DNA of 64,000 nt from contig NZ_CP051217.1 of assembly GCF_012516475.1 (NCBI RefSeq), positions 1,984,001 to 2,048,000 of the forward strand, in the 5' to 3' direction. This document shows positions 11,367 to 17,935 of the stretch, piece by piece (position 1 is the first letter of the stretch; each line of letters opens with the position of its first letter). The notes under the pieces were generated by a model, which worked only from the letters and a program-made list of their open reading frames with translations, searched no databases and had not been told where the DNA came from. Source of the DNA: Parasphingorhabdus halotolerans (GTDB lineage Bacteria > Pseudomonadota > Alphaproteobacteria > Sphingomonadales > Sphingomonadaceae). The position numbers were made by a program, and so were the translations under genes.

Positions 11367-11974
11367 GGGGAATACTCCGGTTGGGGTGATGTTGATTTCG
11401 CTCTATTATAAATGATAATGGTTCGCAATAGCTGAAGTGCAGCCAGCGGAATAAAATGGGCCAGCGCCCCGCCGACACCATCGTGAATAAGCAACCAATG
11501 CGCGAGCGTTAGCAACGCCGCTGGATAAACCAGTCGCTGCAATTTCTTCCAGCCCGCCTTGAGCCAGCGCATCGACGCATTGTTACTGGTGATCGCCATC
11601 GGGATGAACAGCAGCAACGCTAGCCAGCCAGTCCAGATTCCCGGCGCATCAATTTCCGCCAATATAGCTTCGATCTCTTCCATATCGATGATGTAAAATC
11701 CCAGATGGAGCATCGCATAGCCAAAAGCAGTCAGACCAAATGACCTGCGGCGCTTGAGCAACCAGTCCGTCCATCCGCGCTTCCCGAAAATCACGATCAG
11801 CGGCGATATTGCCATGGCGACAATCATGAACCGGGCAGAAAGCTCGCCAGTCGGGTGCAGCATATCCATTGCGATGGATTCGCCCACGGTCCAGCTTCGG
11901 ATGAGTAGCAAAGCGGGTATGCTCAATATGAACCAGAACACCGGTAAGCTATTAAGGTAACGCAGGATAGACAT
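11363..11974 (-). CDS. Ferric reductase-like transmembrane protein (MsrQ/YedZ-like)
   Basis: A roughly 203-residue membrane protein with about six hydrophobic helices and histidines suited to b-heme ligation (MLHLGFYI in helix 3; LAHWLLIHDG in helix 5). This architecture fits the ferric-reductase-like transmembrane domain family that includes MsrQ, which passes electrons to a periplasmic partner. No MsrP gene is adjacent; instead the coupled downstream gene encodes a secreted PepSY-like protein. I start at the ATG of MSILRYLNSLPVFW; a GTG 13 codons upstream is also possible. Electron donor and acceptor are not determinable here. Confidence 0.75.
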   Translation of the reverse strand: MSILRYLNSLPVFWFILSIPALLLIRSWTVGESIAMDMLHPTGELSARFMIVAMAISPLIVIFGKRGWTDWLLKRRRSFGLTAFGYAMLHLGFYIIDMEEIEAILAEIDAPGIWTGWLALLLFIPMAITSNNASMRWLKAGWKKLQRLVYPAALLTLAHWLLIHDGVGGALAHFIPLAALQLLRTIIIYNRAKSTSPQPEYSP

Positions 11975-12118
11975 TGGCTGTCCATGAATTTCACCAGCGG
12001 TCTCGTCCAGCACAAATTTGTAACAAATGGTCGCAAAAGCCGCCCAACCTGTCCGGTAAGCTTTTCTTAACCATAATCTTCAGCCTGGATTTAACCATCT
12101 TCTGTCATTGCCGGATAT

Positions 12119-12802
12119 ATGGGAACAACGAAAAAAGGCACGCAACCGGTGCGCACGATTGTAATGGTCAGCATATTGTCTGTCGCACTTAGCGCGTGCG
12201 GCGCGATTCCGGGAGGGCGGGATCAATCAGCTCAGCGCCCGCAAAGCAGCGCCGGTATCGGAGCTTTCAATCCAACCCCGTCAGCGCGTCAGTGTTTCGC
12301 CGAACTCGGCAAGGCCAATGTCAGCTTTTCACCACTGCCCAACCGAAATTTTGGCGGCGGCTGCAGCCAGATTGATAGTATTACGCTGCTTGATGTAGGC
12401 ACCGATGTTACCAATCTTGGCCCGGTAAAGTGTGAGCTCGCCAGCAAATTTGCAGCGTGGACGGAGTATGCGGTGAAGCGTGCGGCCCGGCAATATCTTG
12501 GCAGCGAACTCGCCCGCATCGAAACCATGGGCAGCTATAGCTGCCGCAATATTGCTGGCACTGGCAAACGTTCGGAACACGCCCATGCCAACGCCATTGA
12601 TATATCGGGCTTTGTCCTTGCGGACGGTCGACGGATTACGTTGGAAAACAACTGGAAAAGCGGACGCAAGGAAAAGCAGTTCCTTGCCGCGATCCATGAC
12701 AGTGCGTGCAAACGCTTTGGCACCGTGCTCAGTCCTGATTACAATGCAGCCCACTACAACCACTTCCATTTCGACATGGGTGGCAACGGCTACTGCCGCT
12801 GA
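12119..12802 (+). CDS. Extensin-like C-terminal domain lipoprotein
   Basis: A 227-residue protein with a lipoprotein-type N-terminus (SVALSACGA, lipobox Cys) and a C-terminal extensin-like domain of about 170 residues. The family signatures are HAHANAIDISGF and HYNHFHFDMGG, histidine-rich motifs resembling M15-type D,D-carboxypeptidases, so a periplasmic cell-wall or polysaccharide-related hydrolase role is plausible but unproven. The paired cysteines (RQCFAEL, GGCSQI, YSCRNI, DSACKR, GYCR) suggest disulfides. It stands alone, 85 bases before the LOG-family gene. Confidence 0.83.
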   Translation: MGTTKKGTQPVRTIVMVSILSVALSACGAIPGGRDQSAQRPQSSAGIGAFNPTPSARQCFAELGKANVSFSPLPNRNFGGGCSQIDSITLLDVGTDVTNLGPVKCELASKFAAWTEYAVKRAARQYLGSELARIETMGSYSCRNIAGTGKRSEHAHANAIDISGFVLADGRRITLENNWKSGRKEKQFLAAIHDSACKRFGTVLSPDYNAAHYNHFHFDMGGNGYCR

Positions 12803-12886
12803 AGAATGCCGGAAGATATTCGTTTTTTCGTCGTCAAACCAACAAGTTCATTGGCAAGTCGCAAAATTCTGCTCTAGGACGAAACA

Positions 12887-13756
12887 ATGACCAATAAAGA
12901 TCTCCACGACCGCCGTTTTTATCACGCCAAGCAGGAAGTGGAGTTTGCCAAGAAGCAAGCTCCGAGCACTCCGCAAACCCAGGACCCGGCTTATAAGCTT
13001 GCGTTTCAGGACAATGAGTTCCTGCTCCGCGAAGAACTGCGTCCCGTGCGTTTTCAATTAGAGCTGCTCAAGACCGAGATGTTGTTGGATGAAGCAAATA
13101 TCGGATCAACCCTTGTCATGTATGGCTCGGCGCGAATACCCGAACCCGATAAAGCCGACGCGCTGATTGCAGAGGCGACTGACGAGGTGTCGCTCAAGAC
13201 CGCCCAGAGCCTTAAGGATAAAGCCAAATATTATGCCGAGGCACGCAAACTAGCGCGGATTGCCAGCGAATGCGGGCTCGAAGAAAACGGTAGACGAGAC
13301 TTTGTTGTCTGTTCTGGCGGCGGACCGTCGATTATGGAAGCCGCCAACCGCGGGGCGGCGGACGCGGGCAAGGAGTCGATCGGTCTCAATATTGTTTTGC
13401 CGCATGAACAGGCACCCAATGCATATGTGACGCCCAGCCTAAGTTTCCAGTTCCATTATTTTGCCCTGCGCAAGATGCACTTTCTGTTGCGGGCACGAGC
13501 CGTTTGCGCCTTTCCTGGCGGCTTTGGAACATTTGATGAGACATTCGAACTGCTCACCCTGGTTCAGACCGGAAAGATGGAACCGCTGCCGATCCTGCTG
13601 TTCGGCAAGGATTTCTGGACGCGAGTGGTAAATTTTGAGGCGCTGGCCGAAGAAGGCACGATCAGCCACAAGGATCTGGAATTGTTCCAGTTCGTTGAAA
13701 CGGCTGAAGAAGCCTGGGATATCATCCAGCGTTTTTACGGACTGGATTGTAACTAG
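12887..13756 (+). CDS. LOG family Rossmann-fold protein (TIGR00730-like)
   Basis: A 289-residue cytoplasmic protein of the LOG/'lysine decarboxylase-like' family. It has the nucleotide-binding glycine-rich CSGGGPSIMEAANRGA and the signature PGGFGTFDETFE. Characterised relatives are cytokinin riboside 5'-monophosphate phosphoribohydrolases or nucleotide 5'-monophosphate nucleosidases (PpnN). The N-terminal extension of about 90 residues, with a coiled or helical character, is common in the proteobacterial long form. Actual substrate uncertain. It is followed convergently by the cytochrome c gene. Confidence 0.88.
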   Translation: MTNKDLHDRRFYHAKQEVEFAKKQAPSTPQTQDPAYKLAFQDNEFLLREELRPVRFQLELLKTEMLLDEANIGSTLVMYGSARIPEPDKADALIAEATDEVSLKTAQSLKDKAKYYAEARKLARIASECGLEENGRRDFVVCSGGGPSIMEAANRGAADAGKESIGLNIVLPHEQAPNAYVTPSLSFQFHYFALRKMHFLLRARAVCAFPGGFGTFDETFELLTLVQTGKMEPLPILLFGKDFWTRVVNFEALAEEGTISHKDLELFQFVETAEEAWDIIQRFYGLDCN

Positions 13757-13779
13757 ACCGGGCCAACAATCCCCAGAGT

Positions 13780-14421
13780 TTATTCTGTAGCGGCAGCCTC
13801 ATTGGCTTCTGCAGTTTCTGTTGCAACTGCCGCCGCTTCTGCCGCTGCAGGTGCTTCTGCATCAACGGCTCCTTCCGCAGGCGCTTCAGCCGCCGTTGGC
13901 GCTGCCGGAAGCGGCAAGTTGGAACCCTGCGCGTTGAGATAGGCCATTAAATTGGCGCGATCTTCCGCTTTGCCCAATCCGGCAAAGGTCATTTTGGTGC
14001 CTGCCGCATATTTCCGTGGCGAGGTGAGCCATTCATTCATGCTCGTCCAGTCCCAGTTACCGGGGATAGACTTTAATGCATCAGAATAGGCGAACCCGGC
14101 TACATGACCATGCGGTTTGCCCATTGATGCATAGAGATTAGGACCAATGCCATTTGCGCCGCCGCTATTGATGGTGTGGCAGGCCGCGCATTTGCTAAAC
14201 ACCTTCTCGCCCGCTGCCACATCCGCCGTCTGGAGCAGAGTTTCAATCGCCGGACCTGCGTCCGCACCGCCGCCCGTTTCAACACCTTCAATCACATAGC
14301 CCATCACCTCGGGGCGCTCGTGCTTGTCGGCGTGAAAATATTTGCTGCTCGCAATGGAAAATCCCAAGACGGCGATAAAGCCAAACAAGAGCCAGCCTGC
14401 AATCGTGTTGTTATTATCCAT
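13780..14421 (-). CDS. Membrane-anchored cytochrome c (cyc2/CycM-like)
   Basis: A 213-residue protein with an uncleaved N-terminal membrane helix (about residues 6-24), a class I cytochrome c domain with the heme motif CAACH and the sixth-ligand Met in GTKMTFAG, and a low-complexity Ala/Glu/Pro/Val tail of about 60 residues. CycM-type cytochromes shuttle electrons from the bc1 complex to the aa3 oxidase. The open frame runs 36 codons further upstream, but the ATG giving MDNNNTIAGWLL places the membrane anchor correctly. It is divergent from pheA, a neighbour pairing common in sphingomonads. Confidence 0.88.
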   Translation of the reverse strand: MDNNNTIAGWLLFGFIAVLGFSIASSKYFHADKHERPEVMGYVIEGVETGGGADAGPAIETLLQTADVAAGEKVFSKCAACHTINSGGANGIGPNLYASMGKPHGHVAGFAYSDALKSIPGNWDWTSMNEWLTSPRKYAAGTKMTFAGLGKAEDRANLMAYLNAQGSNLPLPAAPTAAEAPAEGAVDAEAPAAAEAAAVATETAEANEAAATE

Positions 14422-14610
14422 CGGTTCTCTCATGCCCCAAACAATTAGACGCGCGGAATCGCGTGATCCGCAGCAAGGTTGCGCTTCCTCTAATAAGTGC
14501 GGCGGCGGCGCGCAAGCCTTACTATGCAAATTGCAGGCGATTTCCCGCGTATATCTCTTGCTCCCCTAGCCCGGTTTCGCCTATCGGTGCGCGACTTCAA
14601 GAGGGGTAAT

Positions 14611-15510
14611 ATGGACAGTTTTCCGGAAAATGCATTGGGAATGGTCAAAAAAATGACCGCAACGGCAGCCCAGCAGCCCAGCAAAGCCATAGCGTTCCAG
14701 GGCGCGCCGGGTGCCAATTCGCACCTTGCGGCGCTGGAATTTGATCCCGATTGCCTCCCTCTCCCCTGTTTTTCATTTGAGGATGCCCTGGAATCGGTAA
14801 AACTCGGCGTCGCTGGAAGCGCTCTGATCCCCATCGAAAACAACCTGCATGGCCGGATTGCGGATATCCATTTTCTGCTCCCCGAGTCGGGCCTGCATAT
14901 TGTCGCAGAACATTTCATGCTGATCCAGCATTGCCTGATGGCCAAATCTGCCGACGCCAAAATCACCAGCGCGATGAGCCACCCGCAAGCGCTTGGCCAA
15001 TGCCGCCATTATCTGCGGGAAAAATCCATCATTCCGGTCGCCTATGCCGATACGGCAGCCGCCGCTGCGTATGTCGCGCAAAGCGATGACCCGCATGCTG
15101 CTGCCATCGCGCCGCCGCTGGCGGCCACCATGTATGGCCTCAAACCGATTGCCGATGCCATTCAGGATCGCGCCGATAATATGACCCGCTTTGTGTTGCT
15201 CGCAGCCGAGTCTGCTATCCCGGAACCCAACGGACCGGTGATGACCACTTTGATCTTCGAGGTGAAAAACACACCCGCAGCGCTTTACAAGGCTATGGGC
15301 GGCTTTGCGACCAATGGCGTCAATATGACCAAACTGGAAAGCTACCAGCAAGGCAACAGCTTCGCCGCAACCGAATTTTACTGCGACATCGAAGGCGCGC
15401 CGGGTGATGCCGGAGTAGACCGGGCGATTGAAGAACTGGGCTTCCATTGCAACAGTGTAAGAATATTGGGAACCTATCGGCAGGCACGGCCGCGGACAGT
15501 AGTCGGATAG
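14611..15510 (+). CDS. pheA: Prephenate dehydratase
   Basis: This enzyme turns prephenate into phenylpyruvate, committing chorismate to phenylalanine. The 299-residue monofunctional form (no chorismate mutase domain) has the catalytic domain starting AFQGAPGANSHLAA, the conserved Thr-Arg-Phe motif in DNMTRFVLLA, and a C-terminal ACT domain with KLESYQ at the place of the ESRP phenylalanine-binding motif. The start chosen is the ATG with AGAGGGG just upstream, removing 38 unconserved codons. It ends only two bases before the convergent unknown gene. Confidence 0.95.
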   Translation: MDSFPENALGMVKKMTATAAQQPSKAIAFQGAPGANSHLAALEFDPDCLPLPCFSFEDALESVKLGVAGSALIPIENNLHGRIADIHFLLPESGLHIVAEHFMLIQHCLMAKSADAKITSAMSHPQALGQCRHYLREKSIIPVAYADTAAAAAYVAQSDDPHAAAIAPPLAATMYGLKPIADAIQDRADNMTRFVLLAAESAIPEPNGPVMTTLIFEVKNTPAALYKAMGGFATNGVNMTKLESYQQGNSFAATEFYCDIEGAPGDAGVDRAIEELGFHCNSVRILGTYRQARPRTVVG

Positions 15511-15512
15511 GG

Positions 15513-16331
15513 TCACACAGGGTCACACCCCTTTACTGCAAATTGCGGATCCGTTTCTTCCTCCCCGTCTGCAGCCGGTTCTTGCAGCTCCCCGTCCGGA
15601 TCAACCGCCTCCCAGAAACCCGGCTCATCCATCATCCCGCTGCGTTCAGCGCGGAGCCATTGCAGGTCATCCCATGTCTCCGCCTCGGCAAGGTCAAGCC
15701 CGGACCGATCAATCTCTTCGGGCGCAGCGGCATTGATCCGGTCGCGCGCCTGCTCGGTTTCCAGCCGGTCGATTATCGTCCGGTCATCCGGCTCATTGGC
15801 CTGCGGCAAAGGCAGCGCGGCCTCTTGCTCTGCAAGCATGTCGGTGCAATCCTCGCCCTTGCCAATCGCCTCGACCATCGTGTCAAAATCATGGACCGCC
15901 GCCCGCGCCGGATGACCGGCCAGATCAAGCCCATCGGCTTTCTTGTCCAGCCGCCCCAGCGCCGAAAGCAAAAGCCCCGCCGAAAACCGCGAGCGCTCGC
16001 CCACCTCCTCACCATGATACCAGACCGTCCCGGTCCAGCCGTTCATGCCTTTGTCGAGCAGCTCGTCGGCAAAAAGATCGCGCGCATGAATAAGCGCCGC
16101 ATCCCACGCCCGGGCAAAAGCCTTCCCTTCGGGCTTGCGGCGCAAGCGATAAGCACTCTCCCGGCTCATCCCGGCATAGGCGGCGGAAGATTTGACCGAT
16201 CCGCAGCGGGCGAGTGCTTCGAGGAAGGTTTTCTGTTTGGCGGGCGTCCAGCGGGGTGACGGTGGTGCTTGGTCGGGGAGATCGGTGGGAGGTGTGGTTT
16301 CGATGGTGGAGGTGATATTGGGGGAGGTCAT
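15513..16331 (-). CDS. Unknown protein with HTH-like N-terminus (terminase-small-subunit-like)
   Basis: I do not recognise a named family with certainty. The 272-residue protein has a Pro/Thr-rich start, then a region with the composition of a resolvase/terminase-type helix-turn-helix (WTPAKQKTFLEALARCGSVKSSAAYAGMSRESAYRLRR, about residues 28-62 in part), then AFARAWDAALIHARDLFADELLDKG, and a very acidic C-terminal third. Similar proteins are common in sphingomonads as hypotheticals. The start with AGGA six bases upstream is preferred; a 63-codon upstream extension reads through a repeat region. A DNA-binding role is inferred only from the helix-turn-helix pattern. Confidence 0.6.
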   Translation of the reverse strand: MTSPNITSTIETTPPTDLPDQAPPSPRWTPAKQKTFLEALARCGSVKSSAAYAGMSRESAYRLRRKPEGKAFARAWDAALIHARDLFADELLDKGMNGWTGTVWYHGEEVGERSRFSAGLLLSALGRLDKKADGLDLAGHPARAAVHDFDTMVEAIGKGEDCTDMLAEQEAALPLPQANEPDDRTIIDRLETEQARDRINAAAPEEIDRSGLDLAEAETWDDLQWLRAERSGMMDEPGFWEAVDPDGELQEPAADGEEETDPQFAVKGCDPV

Positions 16332-16384
16332 AAGCATTCCTGTGGTTGGGGGAGGAATGACTGAGGTTATGATATTTGGGGGTG

Positions 16385-16590
16385 TGTAGGAAAGGGGGAT
16401 TTCCCCTCTCCCTTGAGGTAGAGGATTGCGCAGTCTTAGCGCCGAAGCCTTGGCGAAGGCCATTAGACGAAGCTGGGTGAGGGTGCACTTCGCTTCAGAT
16501 TGCAGAACACCCTCAACCAACCCCGCCTAATCCTGCGGATAAGGCTCCATATCCTTCTCCCTCAAGGGAGAAGGGTTTTCACGCGAAGGC
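16385..16590 (+). repeat. Repeat-rich intergenic region with palindromes
   Basis: This 265-base gap between the unknown gene and the methylase holds no gene. It has a near-perfect palindrome at 16553-16574 (arms CCTTCTCCCT and AGGGAGAAGG, two-base centre), an imperfect inverted pair around GGTGAGGGTG (16475-16485) and CACCCTCAAC (near 16508-16517), and CTCTCCCTTGAGG near 16405. It resembles dispersed repetitive extragenic elements of sphingomonads and lies at the edge of the restriction-modification insert. Confidence 0.6.
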
Positions 16591-16596
16591 GCGAAG

Positions 16597-17298
16597 ATGG
16601 ATATCATCAGGCTTGACGAACGGCTTTGCACAGGCCAAGATCCCTTTATGTTCTCATCTGACACACCGCTCGACGCTCATATTGATCTGCTCGCTACTGC
16701 AAAGGGCAAACAGTTTGGAACCATCCTTGCCGATCCGCCTTGGCAGTTCCAGAACAGAACGGGGAAAGTGGCTCCAGAGCATAAGCGTCTCAACCGATAT
16801 TCGACAATGTCATTGGATGAAATTTGCGCACTTCCAGTCGACGACATTGCTGCTGACCCTTCCCACCTCTACCTCTGGGTACCAAATGCTTTGCTGCCGA
16901 GCGGACTGCAGGTAATGGAAGCATGGGGATTTCGTTATATTTCCAATATTGTCTGGCATAAAATTCGGAAAGACGGGGGTTCGGACGGGCGTGGGGTCGG
17001 TTTTTACTTTCGGAACGTCACTGAAATTCTACTTTTTGGCGTTAAAGGCAAAAAAGCGCGAACACTCGATCCGGGCCGCAGTCAGGTCAATATGATCCAA
17101 AGCCGGAAGCGCGAACATAGTCGCAAACCCGATGAGCAATATAAAATAATTGAAGATTGCAGTTGGGGACCCAGATTGGAAATGTTCAGCCGGGGCAAAC
17201 GGAAAGGCTGGTCCGTCTGGGGCAATCAAGCAACAGATGATTACGCTCCTGACTGGAAAACATACGCCCACAACAGCACATTGGAAGCTGCCGAGTAA
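16597..17298 (+). CDS. MT-A70 family DNA adenine N6-methyltransferase
   Basis: A 233-residue protein with the MT-A70 catalytic motif ADPPW (D46-P-P-W49), followed by the family sequence YLWVPNALLP, VMEAWGFRYI, NIVWHK, GVGFYFRNVTEILLFGVKG and a C-terminal EMFSRGKRKGWSVWGNQ. MT-A70 enzymes transfer a methyl group from S-adenosylmethionine to N6 of adenine; many bacterial members are phage or restriction-associated. It abuts, tail to tail with no spacer, a BglII-type endonuclease gene, so the natural reading is the protective methylase of a type II system. The target site is inferred to contain GATC because of the partner. An alternative start 17 codons in is possible. Confidence 0.87.
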   Translation: MDIIRLDERLCTGQDPFMFSSDTPLDAHIDLLATAKGKQFGTILADPPWQFQNRTGKVAPEHKRLNRYSTMSLDEICALPVDDIAADPSHLYLWVPNALLPSGLQVMEAWGFRYISNIVWHKIRKDGGSDGRGVGFYFRNVTEILLFGVKGKKARTLDPGRSQVNMIQSRKREHSRKPDEQYKIIEDCSWGPRLEMFSRGKRKGWSVWGNQATDDYAPDWKTYAHNSTLEAAE

Positions 17299-17889
17299 TC
17301 AGTCTTCGACGTAAAGCTCCGGTGTAATTGCGAATGTCAGTATCGGACATCCACCGCCACCGCCGCCATCTAATCTCGGCCATAGTTTTTCGTGATGAGT
17401 AGTGGAAGCACCATATGATGGTCCTTTCCCCAAACCTTTGAAAATTTTCTGAAGTTCGCTAGCGCGTGTAATAATCACACCAACATCAATAACTCTCAGA
17501 TCAAACAGCAATCGGAAGTTGTTCAAATCCCGATCATAAAATGGATCCTTGTTGTTCCATTCAACCTCAATACCCACACGCCCTTTGAAACAATCGACGC
17601 TGTGTGTCGGGCTCTCATATTCCACGTCATCAACGGAAATTGCGGTATCAAATTTCCTTTCGTCCCAACCTCTTGCGTAAAATTCAGAATCTATTCTGCT
17701 TGCGATCGGCGACTTTCTGCCACCAGGCGCTAGGACTTCTGATCTATAAAGCCTAAATTCCCGAAGAACGGTAATCAACTCTGCCCATTCTTCCGGACAA
17801 GCCGTTGACAAAATCCCAGTCGCATTTCTCCATTCCTTTACATGATAAAGGTCACGAAGATCTTCCGGCACTAGGTGAATTGTACTCAT
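17299..17889 (-). CDS. BglII/BstYI-type type II restriction endonuclease
   Basis: A 196-residue protein fitting the BglII-like endonuclease family. The core reads GRVGIEVEWNNKDPFYDRDL, followed by NNFRLLFDLRVIDVGVIITR. Candidate catalytic residues D99, E108 and E110 have the same D-x8-E-x-(Q/E) spacing as Asp84, Glu93 and Gln95 of BglII (recalled from the literature). Members cut AGATCT, GGATCC or RGATCY. The gene is visibly more AT-rich than its neighbours, abuts the methylase gene convergently, and lies 46 bases from polA, consistent with recent acquisition. Exact site unknown. Confidence 0.85.
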   Translation of the reverse strand: MSTIHLVPEDLRDLYHVKEWRNATGILSTACPEEWAELITVLREFRLYRSEVLAPGGRKSPIASRIDSEFYARGWDERKFDTAISVDDVEYESPTHSVDCFKGRVGIEVEWNNKDPFYDRDLNNFRLLFDLRVIDVGVIITRASELQKIFKGLGKGPSYGASTTHHEKLWPRLDGGGGGGCPILTFAITPELYVED

Positions 17890-17935
17890 GGTCTGACGCC
17901 TATCTTATCATTTGCAGTAAACAAAGTGATATATC

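Noticed and set aside
12898..12903. AGATCT as evidence for or against restriction-site avoidance
   Set aside because: Counting all GATC-type sites against expectation requires the whole genome; a few sites in one window decide nothing.
14776..15516. Antisense open frame opposite pheA
   Set aside because: pheA has full dehydratase and ACT motifs; the opposite frame has none.
16332..16520. N-terminal extension of the unknown HTH-like protein
   Set aside because: The extra 63 codons translate a repeat region of atypical composition and a good ribosome-binding site is found at the later ATG.
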